NCBI RefSeq assembly: GCF_002797715.1 | Contig: NZ_PGFF01000001.1 | Coordinates: 981,304-1,045,303 of the forward strand | DNA: 64,000 nucleotides | Direction: 5' to 3' | DNA from: Diaminobutyricimonas aerilata | GTDB taxonomy: Bacteria; Actinomycetota; Actinomycetes; Actinomycetales; Microbacteriaceae | Part shown: positions 34,590-43,624 of the stretch, piece after piece | Layout: each line of letters starts with the position of its first letter | Position numbering within the stretch: position 1 is the stretch's first letter | Notes under the pieces: generated by a model | What the model was told of the DNA's origin: nothing | Database searches by the model: none | The model's input: only the letters and a program-made list of their open reading frames with translations | Made by a program: the position numbers and the translations under genes

Positions 34590-35623
34590 CCGATCGCCTG
34601 CGGGTCGTGATCGCCACGCCGCTCGCCGACGACCTCGTCGCCATGATGGCCGAGCGCGAGCCGCGCCTCGACATCGTGCACGAACCCGACCTCATGCCGC
34701 CCGCGTCGGCGGACTGGATGGTGAAGCGCGACCGCGACGCCGACGCGCAGTCACGATACGAGCGGTACGTCGATTCGGGGGAGGCGCTCTTCGGGGTGCC
34801 CGACCAGTCCGGCACCGCCCTCGCCCGCACCATCCGGGCCAACCCGGACCTGCGGTGGGTGCACACCATCCCCGCGGGTGGCGGCGCCCAGGTGCGCGCC
34901 GCCGACCTGACGCGCGAGGAACTCGACCGCGTCGTGTTCACCACCTCCGCCGGGGTGCACGCGCAGCCGCTGTCGGAGTTCGCGCTGTTCGGTGTGCTCG
35001 CCGGGCTCAAGCAGCTGCCGCGGCTGCGTGCCGCGCAGAGCCGGCACGAGTGGGCGGAGCGCGATCCGATGGGGTCGATCACCGAGACGACCGTCGCCGT
35101 CGTCGGGCTCGGTGGCATCGGACGCCGCACCGCCGCTCTGCTCGCGGGACTGGGCATGACCGTCATCGGTGTGCACCGCCGGGAGGTCGAGGCTGAGGGT
35201 GTGAGCCGCATCGAACCGGTCGAACGGCTCGGCGACGTGCTCGCCGAGGTCGACGCGGTCGTGCTCGCCCTGCCCGCGACGGACGCCACCCACCACCTGC
35301 TCGGAGCCGACGCGCTGCGGCGGGCGAAGCCGGGACTCACGGTTGTCAACGTCGGACGCGGCACGACGATCGACGAGTCCGCCCTCGTCGCGGCCATCGG
35401 CGACGGGCGGGTCGGCTCGGCCACGCTGGATGTGACCGAGGTGGAGCCGCTGCCCGCGGACAGCCCGCTCTGGGACCTGCCGGAGGTGGTCATCGCGCCG
35501 CACACCGCCGCCATCAGCCCCCACGAGCCGCGTCGGATCGCGGAGCTGTTCGTCGACAACGCACGGCGTCTGCTCGACGGCGAGGAGCTGCGCAACGTGG
35601 TGAACACGGTCGAGTTCTACTGA
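34586..35623 (+). CDS. D-2-hydroxyacid dehydrogenase family protein
   Basis: A 345-residue NAD(P)-linked dehydrogenase. The cofactor loop is VVGLGGIGRRTA (near residue 173) and the catalytic triad regions are visible: NVGRGTTIDESAL (Arg nearby in the loop), LDVTEVEPLPADSPLW (Glu) and IAPHTAAISPHE (His). The family reduces 2-ketoacids to D-2-hydroxyacids or the reverse. Coupling to gntK suggests a role in sugar-acid metabolism, for example a 2-ketogluconate reductase, but this is inference. Confidence 0.83.
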   Translation: MTDRLRVVIATPLADDLVAMMAEREPRLDIVHEPDLMPPASADWMVKRDRDADAQSRYERYVDSGEALFGVPDQSGTALARTIRANPDLRWVHTIPAGGGAQVRAADLTREELDRVVFTTSAGVHAQPLSEFALFGVLAGLKQLPRLRAAQSRHEWAERDPMGSITETTVAVVGLGGIGRRTAALLAGLGMTVIGVHRREVEAEGVSRIEPVERLGDVLAEVDAVVLALPATDATHHLLGADALRRAKPGLTVVNVGRGTTIDESALVAAIGDGRVGSATLDVTEVEPLPADSPLWDLPEVVIAPHTAAISPHEPRRIAELFVDNARRLLDGEELRNVVNTVEFY

Positions 35624-35630
35624 GCACGTG

Positions 35631-35636
35631 TAGACT
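35631..35636 (+). promoter_or_regulatory. -10 element for rplY leader
   Basis: TAGACT just after the dehydrogenase gene would start transcription near 35643 and give rplY a leader of about 135 nt, in contrast to the leaderless genes around it. Confidence 0.4.
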
Positions 35637-35658
35637 CGGCCACCGAAACCTCGGCGAG

Positions 35659-35765
35659 GGATGCCACGGCATCCGTGATCGACGCGGCGAGCGAGGCCCC
35701 CGGTCTTTCCTCACGCTGTTGCGTTCGAGATGAACCCCACCCAGACGACCGGGCCGCACGGCCCG
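35659..35765 (+). promoter_or_regulatory. rplY 5' leader with two hairpins
   Basis: GGATGC (35659-35664) pairs with GCATCC (35669-35674), and CGGGCC (35750-35755) pairs with GGCCCG (35760-35765). The second hairpin ends one base before the AAGGAG ribosome-binding site (35767-35772). This may be an autoregulatory leader as known for other ribosomal proteins; no published actinobacterial L25 leader is matched here. Confidence 0.35.
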
Positions 35766-35778
35766 CAAGGAGACGAAC

Positions 35779-36396
35779 ATGGCTGACAACACTCAGCTCA
35801 AGGCGGAACTGCGCACGCAGTTCGGCAAGGGCGCGGCGCGCAAGATCCGCGCCGTCAACAAGATCCCCGCCGTGATCTACGGCCACGGCACCGAGCCGAT
35901 GCACGTGACCCTGCCGGGTCACGAGGTCGCGCTCATCCTGCGCAAGGCGAACGCGGTGCTCGACCTCGACATCGAGGGCACCAGCCGCCTCGCGCTCGTC
36001 AAGGACGTGCAGAAGGACCCGGTGCGCCAGATCATCGAGCACATCGACCTCATCATCGTGCGCAGCGGCGAGAAGGTCACCATCGACGTGCCGGTGCGCG
36101 TCGAGGGCGAGTCGGCTCCCGGCACGATCCACATGCTCGAGGTCAGCGCCCTGACCGTCGAGGCCGAGGCCACGCACATCCCCGAGAGCGTCACGATCGA
36201 CATCGAGGGCAAGGGCGACGGCACGCAGATCCTCGCCTCCGACGTCACGCTGCCGGCCGGTACCATCCTCGCGATCGACCCCGACACGCTCGTGCTCAAC
36301 GTCACCACGCCGTCGACCGGCGCCGGCGACGACGAGTCCGAGGGCGGCGAGTCCGCCGAGGGTTCGACCGAGAACGCCGGGGACTCGGCGGAGTAA
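35779..36396 (+). CDS. rplY: 50S ribosomal protein L25/general stress protein Ctc
   Basis: L25 binds 5S rRNA. The 205-residue protein is the long Ctc form: the N-terminal L25 domain (KAELRTQFGKGAARKIRAVNKIPAVIYG; KDVQKDPVRQIIEHIDL) is followed by the C-terminal beta domain and an acidic, Ser/Glu-rich tail (ESEGGESAEGSTENAGDSAE region). ATG 35779 has AAGGAG 6 nt upstream. It is followed by pth, as in mycobacteria. Confidence 0.95.
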   Translation: MADNTQLKAELRTQFGKGAARKIRAVNKIPAVIYGHGTEPMHVTLPGHEVALILRKANAVLDLDIEGTSRLALVKDVQKDPVRQIIEHIDLIIVRSGEKVTIDVPVRVEGESAPGTIHMLEVSALTVEAEATHIPESVTIDIEGKGDGTQILASDVTLPAGTILAIDPDTLVLNVTTPSTGAGDDESEGGESAEGSTENAGDSAE

Positions 36397-36411
36397 TCCG
36401 CCCCGCTCGAC

Positions 36412-37005
36412 GTGGACGGCGATCTGTGGCTCGTGGTCGGTCTCGGCAACCCCGGGACCGGCTACGCGGCCAACCGCCACAACGTCGGGCAGATGGTGCT
36501 CACGGAGCTCGCCGATCGCGGATCGGCGAACTTCCGGCGTCATAAGACGAACGCGGCGGTGGCCGAGACCCGGGTCTCGGCCACCGGCCCGCGTCTCGTG
36601 CTCGCGAAGCCGAACAGCTTCATGAACCTCTCCGGCGGGCCCGTCGCGGCCCTGGTGAAGTTCTTCAAGGTGCCGCTCGAGCGCCTCATCGTCGTCCACG
36701 ACGAACTCGACATCCCGTTCGACACCGTGCGGCTCAAATCCGGTGGCGGACACGGCGGCCACAACGGCATCCGCGACATCGCCGCCGCCCTCGGCTCGCC
36801 GGACTTCGTGCGCGTGCGGGTCGGCATCGGCCGCCCTCCGGGCCGCCAGCCGGCCGCCGACTTCGTGCTGCGCGACTTCGGCGCCGAGGAACGCAAGGTG
36901 CTGCCGAATCTGCTCGCGGATGCGGCGGATGCGGTCGAGCTGGTCGCGCGCGTCGGTCTCACCGAGGCGCAGCAGACGGTGCACGCCCCGCGCCCCGCCC
37001 GCTGA
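36412..37005 (+). CDS. pth: Peptidyl-tRNA hydrolase
   Basis: Pth releases peptides from prematurely dropped peptidyl-tRNA. The 197-residue protein has [19 protein letters not shown] with catalytic His23, [20 protein letters not shown] with the partner Asp and [14 protein letters not shown] 36412 is 15 nt after the rplY stop; no strong Shine-Dalgarno is seen, so coupling to rplY is likely. Confidence 0.95.
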   Translation: MDGDLWLVVGLGNPGTGYAANRHNVGQMVLTELADRGSANFRRHKTNAAVAETRVSATGPRLVLAKPNSFMNLSGGPVAALVKFFKVPLERLIVVHDELDIPFDTVRLKSGGGHGGHNGIRDIAAALGSPDFVRVRVGIGRPPGRQPAADFVLRDFGAEERKVLPNLLADAADAVELVARVGLTEAQQTVHAPRPAR

Positions 37006-37011
37006 GGCACC

Positions 37012-37098
37012 GCTGGTCGAGGAGGCGCGGCGGAGCCAGCCGTATCGAGACCTCGTCCGTGGGGTCTCGATGCGCTCCTTCGTCGCTACTCGACCAGC
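37012..37098. repeat. Inverted repeat of the GGTCGAG...GTATCGAGACC family
   Basis: GCTGGTCGA (37012-37020) pairs with TCGACCAGC (37090-37098), and GTATCGAGACC pairs approximately with GGTCTCGATGC inside. It is one hairpin-forming pair of the 36-nt repeat family seen at 25766-25969, located after pth. Confidence 0.7.
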
Positions 37099-37148
37099 GG
37101 GCCCCGCCGCCGTCAGCGAACATCCGGATGGGCGTCGGCGGCCGAACG

Positions 37149-37154
37149 TAGAAT
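37149..37154 (+). promoter_or_regulatory. -10 element of mfd (leaderless)
   Basis: TAGAAT ends 6 nt before GTG 37161. Confidence 0.5.
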
Positions 37155-37160
37155 CCTCTA

Positions 37161-40100
37161 GTGAGTCTCGAGCGGTTGATCCCGGCCCTGTCGCGCGCCC
37201 GCATCCTCGACGAGGCTCTCGCCCACGCGGATCGCAACGCCGACTTCTCCCTCGTCGACGGGTTGCGTGTTCCGCTGCTCGCGGGGCTCATGCGCGCCCG
37301 CGAGGGACGCGTGCTGCTCGCGATCACCGCGACGAGCCGTGAATCGGAGGCGGTGCGCAACGCCGTGCCGTGCTGGCTGCCCGATGCCGAGGTGCTCGAG
37401 TTCCCGGCGTGGGAGACCCTCCCGCACGAGCGCTTGAGCCCGAGCGCCGAGACCGTCGGCAAGCGCATCCACGCCCTCCGCCGGATCGCCGACCACGACG
37501 GTTCGCACCCCGTCGTCATGGTCGCCTCGGTGCGTGCCGCCCTGCAGCCGCTCGCCGACAACCTCACCGACCTGCAGCCCATCCGCCTCGCCGCCGGCAG
37601 CCGCGGCAACGACCTCTCGTCGATCGCCGCCCGACTCGTCGACCTCGCCTACTCGCGCGTCGACATGGTGACGCGCCGCGGCGAGTTCGCCGTGCGCGGC
37701 GGGATCCTCGACGTGTTCGCCCCGACTGCCGAGCACCCCGTGCGAGTCGACTTCTTCGGCGACGAGGTCGAGCAGATCCGCGCCTTCTCGGTCGCCGACC
37801 AGCGCTCGCTGCCCGGCGACGTGACCGAGGCGGAACTGCCGCCGAGCCGTGAACTGCTGCTGTCAGATGTGGTGCGCCAGCGCGCCCGGGAGATGCAGCA
37901 CGAGTTCCCGAGCCTCGCGCAGATGCTCGCGAAGATCTCCGAGGGCATCCCCGTCGACGGCATGGAGTCGCTCGCCCCCGCCCTCGTCGACCGGCTCGTG
38001 CCGCTCACCCACTACCTGCCCGAGGACGCCGCCATCGCGGTGCTGTCGCCGGAGCGCGTCGCGACGCGGGCCGTGTCGCTCGTGGAGACGAACCGCGAGT
38101 TCCTCTCCGCCGCGTGGAACGCGGCGACGGCAGGTGCCGAGGCGCCGATCGACCTCGACGCGGGCGACTTCCTCAGCGTCGAACGGCTGCGGCAGAGCGC
38201 CGGACGCCGCACCTGGTGGACCCTCTCCGCGTTCGACACCGGCGCCGCTGCCGCCGAGCTCCCCGGCGAGGCGGATGACGCGGCCGACACCTACGTGCAC
38301 GTCGAGGCGACGCCCGCGCCGAGCTTCGCGGGCCGCGCCGAGGGAGCGATCGAGCACCTCGGCTCCCGCCTGCGCGAGGGGTGGACCGCCGCCGTCGCAG
38401 CGCAAGGCGTCGGCCTCGCCGAACGCGCGGCCGACCTGCTCTCCGAGCACGGTCTCGCCGGCCGGCTCGTCGAACAGTTCCCCGACGACCCCGAGGAGGG
38501 CGTCGCCTACCTGCTCACCGGTTCCGTCGAGTCCGGGTTCGAGGCCGAGGGCGCCCGCATCACCCTCCTGAGCGAGTCGGAGTTCTTCGGTCGCTCCGCC
38601 GGTTACGACTCGCGTCAGCCGAAGAAGCTCGCGAGCCGCCGCAAGAACGTCGTCGACCCCCTGCAGCTGAAGACCGGCGACTACGTCGTGCATCAGACGC
38701 ACGGCATCGGCAAGTTCGTCGAACTCGTGCAGCGCGAGGTGAGCTCCGGCGGACGCAACGCTGTCAAGACCACGCGCGAGTACCTCGTGCTCGAGTACGC
38801 GCCGAGCAAGCGCGGGTACCCCGGCGACAAGCTCTACGTGCCGACCGACCAGCTCGACCTGCTCAGCCGCTACGTCGGCGGTGAGGCACCGAGCCTGTCG
38901 AAGATGGGCGGCTCCGACTGGGCCGCCGCGAAGGGCCGCGCGCGCAAGGCGGTGCGCGACATCGCGGTCGAGCTCGTCAAGCTCTACAGCGCGCGGATGG
39001 CGTCGAAGGGACACTCGTTCGGGCCGGACACCCCGTGGCAGCGGGAGCTCGAGGAGGCGTTCCCGTTCGCGGAGACGCCCGACCAGCTGCAGACCATCGA
39101 CGAGGTCAAGGCCGACATGGAGCGGCCGATCCCGATGGACCGCCTGCTCTCGGGCGACGTCGGCTACGGCAAGACCGAGGTCGCCGTGCGGGCGGCGTTC
39201 AAGGCGATCCAGGACGGCAAGCAGGTCGTGATGATCGTGCCGACCACCCTGCTCGTGCGTCAGCACATGGAGACCTTCCAGGAGCGGTTCGCCGGATTCC
39301 CGGTGCATCTGCGGGCCCTCAGCCGCTTCCAGAACGCGCGCGAGTCGAGGGAGACGATCGAGGGGCTGCTGCAGGGCACCGTCGACATGGTCATCGGCAC
39401 CCACCGCATCCTGAGCGACAACGTGAAGTTCAAGGACCTCGGCCTCGTCATCATCGACGAGGAGCAGCGGTTCGGCGTCGAGCACAAGGATGCGCTGAAG
39501 AAGCTCAAGACGAACGTCGACATCCTCGCGATGAGCGCGACCCCGATCCCGCGCACCCTCGAGATGGCCGTCACCGGCATCCGCGAGATGTCGACGCTGC
39601 AGACGCCCCCGGAGGACCGGCACCCGATCCTCACCTTCGTCGGACCGTACAGCGACAAGCAGGTCGCCGCGGCGATCCGACGTGAGCTGCTGCGCGAGGG
39701 GCAGGTCTTCTACGTGCACAACCGCGTCTCGAGCATCAACCGCGTGGCGGCGCAGATCGCCGAGATCGTGCCGGAGGCGCGGGTCGCCGTCGCTCACGGG
39801 CAGATGAGCGAGAGCACGCTCGAGCAGGTCATGGTCGATTTCTGGGAGCGCAAGTTCGACGTGCTCGTGTCGACCACGATCATCGAGACCGGCATCGACA
39901 TCGCCAACGCGAACACGCTCATCATCGACCGGGCCGACAAGTACGGCCTGAGCCAGTTGCACCAGATCCGCGGCCGCGTCGGCCGTGGTCGCGAGCGCGC
40001 GTACGCCTACCTGCTCTACGACGAGAACAAGCCGCTGAGTGAGACCGCCCACGACCGGCTCGCGACGATCGCGGCGAACAACGACCTGGGCGGCGGCATG

Positions 40101-40733
40101 CAGATCGCCCTCAAGGACCTCGAGATCCGCGGAGCAGGCAACCTGCTCGGCGCCGAGCAGTCCGGCCACATCGCCGGCGTGGGGTTCGACCTCTACCTGC
40201 GGATGATCGGCGAGGCCGTCAGCGCGTTCCGCGGCGACGTCGCGGAGGGGCAGACCGAGCTGCGGCTCGAACTGCCCGTCGACGCGCACATCCCCGAGGA
40301 GTACGTCGAGAGCGAGCGTCTGCGGCTCGAGGCGTATCAGAAGCTGTCGACGGCGAGCGGACCGGCGTCGCCCGACGACGCGATCACCTCGGTCGTCGAG
40401 GAGCTCACCGACCGTTACGGCGCCCCGCCGCGCGCGGTGGAGACGCTCGTCGCCGTCTCGCGCCTGCGGCGGCTCGCGCAGAAGGCCGGGCTGAGCGAGG
40501 TCGTCGCGATGGGCAGCAACCTGCGCCTCGCGGGCGTGGCCCTGCCGGATTCGGTGCAGGTACGCCTGCAGCGGATGTATCCGGGGTCGAAGTACTTCCC
40601 GCAGACGAAGGCCGTGACGGTTCCGCTGCCGACCTCCGGCGGCGAGCGCATCGGCGACACGGAGCTCATCGACTGGGCGACGAGCCTGCTCGACGCGGTG
40701 TTCGTGCCGGCCGCGGTGCCCGCGCAGGCCTAA
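37161..40733 (+). CDS. mfd: Transcription-repair coupling factor Mfd
   Basis: Mfd removes RNA polymerase stalled at DNA lesions and recruits UvrA. The 1190-residue protein has the UvrB-like N-terminal module (FPAWETLPHERLSPS; VDMVTRRGEFAVRGGILDVF), the RNA polymerase-interacting domain (LKTGDYVVHQTHGIGKF), the RecG-like helicase with DVGYGKTEVA (Walker A), IIDEEQRFGV (DEEQ box), SATPIPRTLEM and QIRGRVGRGRERAYAY, and the C-terminal TRCF domain. Length is normal. GTG 37161 is set by the leaderless promoter. Its stop overlaps the convergent small gene by 4 nt. Confidence 0.96.
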   Translation: MSLERLIPALSRARILDEALAHADRNADFSLVDGLRVPLLAGLMRAREGRVLLAITATSRESEAVRNAVPCWLPDAEVLEFPAWETLPHERLSPSAETVGKRIHALRRIADHDGSHPVVMVASVRAALQPLADNLTDLQPIRLAAGSRGNDLSSIAARLVDLAYSRVDMVTRRGEFAVRGGILDVFAPTAEHPVRVDFFGDEVEQIRAFSVADQRSLPGDVTEAELPPSRELLLSDVVRQRAREMQHEFPSLAQMLAKISEGIPVDGMESLAPALVDRLVPLTHYLPEDAAIAVLSPERVATRAVSLVETNREFLSAAWNAATAGAEAPIDLDAGDFLSVERLRQSAGRRTWWTLSAFDTGAAAAELPGEADDAADTYVHVEATPAPSFAGRAEGAIEHLGSRLREGWTAAVAAQGVGLAERAADLLSEHGLAGRLVEQFPDDPEEGVAYLLTGSVESGFEAEGARITLLSESEFFGRSAGYDSRQPKKLASRRKNVVDPLQLKTGDYVVHQTHGIGKFVELVQREVSSGGRNAVKTTREYLVLEYAPSKRGYPGDKLYVPTDQLDLLSRYVGGEAPSLSKMGGSDWAAAKGRARKAVRDIAVELVKLYSARMASKGHSFGPDTPWQRELEEAFPFAETPDQLQTIDEVKADMERPIPMDRLLSGDVGYGKTEVAVRAAFKAIQDGKQVVMIVPTTLLVRQHMETFQERFAGFPVHLRALSRFQNARESRETIEGLLQGTVDMVIGTHRILSDNVKFKDLGLVIIDEEQRFGVEHKDALKKLKTNVDILAMSATPIPRTLEMAVTGIREMSTLQTPPEDRHPILTFVGPYSDKQVAAAIRRELLREGQVFYVHNRVSSINRVAAQIAEIVPEARVAVAHGQMSESTLEQVMVDFWERKFDVLVSTTIIETGIDIANANTLIIDRADKYGLSQLHQIRGRVGRGRERAYAYLLYDENKPLSETAHDRLATIAANNDLGGGMQIALKDLEIRGAGNLLGAEQSGHIAGVGFDLYLRMIGEAVSAFRGDVAEGQTELRLELPVDAHIPEEYVESERLRLEAYQKLSTASGPASPDDAITSVVEELTDRYGAPPRAVETLVAVSRLRRLAQKAGLSEVVAMGSNLRLAGVALPDSVQVRLQRMYPGSKYFPQTKAVTVPLPTSGGERIGDTELIDWATSLLDAVFVPAAVPAQA

Positions 40734-41047
40734 GCGGAGAGACCCGGCAGGTCCTCGGGCAGCCGCCACTCGGCGAGGAACTCGGGAAGCGTCTTCGTGC
40801 GCATGTCCTCCTCGACCTGGGCGAGCAGGAAGTCCGGCGAGCCCACATCCGCGGGCGTGCGCATGATGACCGCGCCCGTGTCGCGGCGGCGCACGACGAG
40901 GTCGAACCCCTCGTCGACCCCGTCGCCCAGAGCGGCGCCGAGCAGTGCCCGGCCCCAGCGCTTGAGGGCGTGCTCGTGCCGCGGTTCCAGGTCGGCGGTG
41001 AGCGCGTCGGCGGCCATCCGTCGCGGCGGGACGGGGGAGTCGCCCAT
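40730..41047 (-). CDS. Hypothetical protein, 105 residues
   Basis: I do not recognise the family. The protein is soluble and mixed alpha/beta in look: MGDSPVPPRRMAADAL, HEHALKRWGRALLGAALGDG, VVRRRDTGAVIMRTPADVG, SPDFLLAQVEEDMRTKTLPEFLAEW. The start ATG 41047 overlaps the upstream stop by one base (TGATG), giving coupling to the DUF1349 gene; a longer frame from 41200 would run through that gene. It ends in a TAG overlapping the mfd stop. Confidence 0.65.
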   Translation of the reverse strand: MGDSPVPPRRMAADALTADLEPRHEHALKRWGRALLGAALGDGVDEGFDLVVRRRDTGAVIMRTPADVGSPDFLLAQVEEDMRTKTLPEFLAEWRLPEDLPGLSA

Positions 41048-41646
41048 CAGCTGCCGTCGCGCAGATCGGCGGGCACGACGGTGTCGAAGGCGATGCGGTC
41101 GAACCTGGCGGTGCAGGAGTCGCCCATCGGAGCCTGGGCGAGGAAGCCGACCGTGACAGGCCCGTCCCAGCCGAGTCGGAACAGTCGCACGAACTCCCAC
41201 CGCACGCCGTCGAGCGACCAGTGGAAGGCCCAGCCCGGGCCCGTGCGAATGACCCGCAGGTGCACGGCGTCGACCGTCACGACGGTGGAGTTGCAGTCGT
41301 CGGAGAACCCGTCGGTGACGACGGACACGATCATCGCCTGCCCGTGCGGCGAGAACTCCAAGCAGAGCTTCGCCCAGTGGTCGCGGTCGCCCCAGATCGC
41401 GAGCGCGCCGGCGTCGAAGGTGCTGCGTGGGGAGTCGACCGCAACGCGGGCGGAGAGCGCGATCGCGGGCGGCGCGGTGAACCCGAGCGCGGTCGCGGCG
41501 TGCTGCTGCGCGCCGCCGAGCGCGTCGTTGGTCCAGTCCGCGCCGCCCGCCGAGGTGAGTACGAGGGTGCCGGTGTCGTCGACCGCGGCGGCGCCGGCCT
41601 CGCCGGTCCAGGTCAGTTCGGGCAGGGCGGCGAGAGCGATCGTCAC
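41047..41646 (-). CDS. DUF1349 domain protein (concanavalin-like fold)
   Basis: A 199-residue protein of the DUF1349 family, predicted to have a concanavalin-like beta sandwich. AGALAIWGDRDHWAKLCLEFSPHG, VVTDGFSDDCNS and FHWSLDGVRWEFVRLFRL are the conserved blocks; the family may bind carbohydrate but function is unproven. No signal peptide, so it is cytoplasmic. GTG 41646 follows TAGACT (minus strand, 41653-41658) by 6 nt. Confidence 0.8.
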   Translation of the reverse strand: MTIALAALPELTWTGEAGAAAVDDTGTLVLTSAGGADWTNDALGGAQQHAATALGFTAPPAIALSARVAVDSPRSTFDAGALAIWGDRDHWAKLCLEFSPHGQAMIVSVVTDGFSDDCNSTVVTVDAVHLRVIRTGPGWAFHWSLDGVRWEFVRLFRLGWDGPVTVGFLAQAPMGDSCTARFDRIAFDTVVPADLRDGS

Positions 41647-41652
41647 GACGTC

Positions 41653-41658
41653 AGTCTA
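41653..41658 (-). promoter_or_regulatory. -10 element of the DUF1349 gene (leaderless)
   Basis: TAGACT on the minus strand ends 6 nt before GTG 41646. Confidence 0.5.
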
Positions 41659-41684
41659 GGCAGCGGCTTCCCACCGGTCCCGGG

Positions 41685-42281
41685 TCAGCTCCGCGCGTTC
41701 CCGGTCGACGGGCGGTCCGCCTTGCCGCGCAGCAGGGCGACGGCGAGCGGCAGCAGGTAGGCGCCGACCAGGATGCCACCGCCCATCTGCGAGCCGATGA
41801 TCGACAGCACGGGCACGAGGATGAGCGGCCAGGCGAGCGACGCCCTCAACCGGCGTGCACGCAGCAGCGATACCGCGAGGGCGATGGAGCCGATGAACCA
41901 CAGCGCATTCGCGACCATCGCGACGATCGGGAAGAACTCGAGGTCGATGCCGTTCGCGGCGCTCGTGACGGTACCGACCGTGAGCAGCACGGTGCCGGCC
42001 GATGCGACCCAGGCGGGCCAGCTGCTGCGGGCACGACGCGCGAGCGCGAAGTGGATCACCGCGAACGCCCACAGGATGACGGAGAACAGCACGAGCAGCA
42101 CACGCGTGCGCGGGTCGATCGCCGGGTCCTCGTCCTGCGGGAAGATGAGCTGAGACGTGCCCATCACGACGGAGAAGACCCCGGCGAGCACGGCGGCCCA
42201 GCCGGCGAACCGGTCGGAGGGGCGCCGGCGGGCGAGGGACGGTGCGGCGGGAGCCGTTCGAGCGGATGCGGTACTGGTCAC
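41685..42281 (-). CDS. Hypothetical membrane protein, six predicted helices
   Basis: A 198-residue membrane protein with no recognised family. A Ser/Ala/Arg-rich N-tail of about 28 residues is followed by helices near 31-48, 64-83, 92-112, 118-140, 150-167 and 170-187. GTG 42281 has AAAGG about 9 nt upstream; the open frame extends further upstream without a better start. It is divergent from the sensor kinase gene, and the 191-nt gap between them shows no feature I can identify beyond the kinase promoter. Confidence 0.6.
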   Translation of the reverse strand: MTSTASARTAPAAPSLARRRPSDRFAGWAAVLAGVFSVVMGTSQLIFPQDEDPAIDPRTRVLLVLFSVILWAFAVIHFALARRARSSWPAWVASAGTVLLTVGTVTSAANGIDLEFFPIVAMVANALWFIGSIALAVSLLRARRLRASLAWPLILVPVLSIIGSQMGGGILVGAYLLPLAVALLRGKADRPSTGNARS

Positions 42282-42460
42282 GGGAGAGCCTTTCGTTCGG
42301 AGACGGTGCCCGGAAGCGGGCGACTCCGACGCTAGGAAGACCGCGGAGCCGCCGGCATCGTCCGCGGGTCGAGAACCTCCGTCCCCGAGGCTCGACCGGC
42401 ATCGACGAAAGTCGGCATCCCTCGATACCCGGGTCGGCATCGCGGCGGGGGCCGCGGCTC

Positions 42461-42466
42461 TACCAT
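42461..42466 (+). promoter_or_regulatory. -10 element of the histidine kinase gene
   Basis: TACCAT ends 6 nt before ATG 42473. Confidence 0.45.
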
Positions 42467-42472
42467 GGCGGC

Positions 42473-43624
42473 ATGACCGCGTCCCCGCCCGCCCGAGCGC
42501 TGCGGCTGCCCGCGTGGACGTCGTCGCTCGACCTCGCGATCGCGGGCACGCTCGCGGCCTGGGCGATCGTCGAGGCACTGCTGATCCCCGGGGCTCCGGT
42601 GACGGCGCAGCTCGGCTTCGCGCTCGCCGTGACGCTCCCTCTCGTCGTGCGACGCCGCTTCCCGGCAACCGTCATGCTCCTGCTCGGTGTCGCCTTCGTC
42701 GTGCACGCGGCCACGAGCGGGGCGCACGCGACGTTCAATCCCTTCCCGAGCCTGCTGGTGGCGACCTTCACGGTCGCGTCGCACGTCGCGCCGCTGTGGC
42801 GCAGCGCCCTGCTCGGCGTCGTGCCGATCGCGGCGATGCTCGGCAGCCACCTGCTCGGTTACTTCGGCACGCCCGGCATCGAGAAGGCGGGCGCGCTGTT
42901 CCTCTTCTTCTTCGTCGGAGCCACGTGGGCGGCCGGTCGCATCGTGCGGCAGCGCGGGCTCGCCGTCGACCGCACCCGCGAGGACGTGGACCGGGTCGCC
43001 GGCGAGGCGGTCGCCCTCGAGCGCACCCGGATCGCCCGCGAGCTGCACGACGTCATCGCCCACGCCGTCTCGGTCGTCGTGCTGCAGGCGGGGGCGGCCG
43101 AGCAGTTCCTCGACCGCGATCCGGAGCGGGCCCGCAAGCACCTCGCGATCACCCGGCGTACCGCCCAGGAAGCGCTCGAGGAGATGCGTCATCTGCTGGG
43201 GGTGCTGCGTGAGGACGACGTGCACTACGCGCCCCAGCCGGGCCTCGAGCGGGTGCCTGAACTCGTCGCCGAGACCCGGGCCGCCGGGCATGTGGTGCGC
43301 CTGGAGACCGACGGGGCGCACGCCGACGTGCCCGACGGGGTGTCGCTCGCCGGCTATCGCATCGTGCAGGAGGCGCTCACGAATGTGCGTAAGCACGCGC
43401 AGCATGCCGAGGTGACGGTGTTGGTGCAGACCGACGGGGAGCGGGTCCGCGTCGCGGTTCGCAGCTCCGCGGGGGCGCCGGGCGGCGACACCTCGACCGG
43501 GGGCGGGCACGGCATCCTCGGGATGCGGGAGAGGGTGCGCGTGTACGGCGGCAGCATCGACGCGGGACCGACCGCGGACGGCGGCTGGACCGTCGATGCG
43601 GTGCTTCCGGTGGTGCGGTCGTGA
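42473..43624 (+). CDS. Sensor histidine kinase, NarL-partner (HisKA_3) type
   Basis: A 383-residue kinase. Five or six helices occupy residues about 20-165. The phosphoacceptor box is ERTRIARELHDVIAHAVSVV (HisKA_3), the N-box YRIVQEALTNVRKHA and the G-box GGGHGILGMRERV, so the catalytic parts are intact. There is no large extracytoplasmic sensor domain, so the signal may be membrane-linked. GTGA overlap (43621-43624) couples it to the response regulator gene. Confidence 0.9.
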   Translation: MTASPPARALRLPAWTSSLDLAIAGTLAAWAIVEALLIPGAPVTAQLGFALAVTLPLVVRRRFPATVMLLLGVAFVVHAATSGAHATFNPFPSLLVATFTVASHVAPLWRSALLGVVPIAAMLGSHLLGYFGTPGIEKAGALFLFFFVGATWAAGRIVRQRGLAVDRTREDVDRVAGEAVALERTRIARELHDVIAHAVSVVVLQAGAAEQFLDRDPERARKHLAITRRTAQEALEEMRHLLGVLREDDVHYAPQPGLERVPELVAETRAAGHVVRLETDGAHADVPDGVSLAGYRIVQEALTNVRKHAQHAEVTVLVQTDGERVRVAVRSSAGAPGGDTSTGGGHGILGMRERVRVYGGSIDAGPTADGGWTVDAVLPVVRS

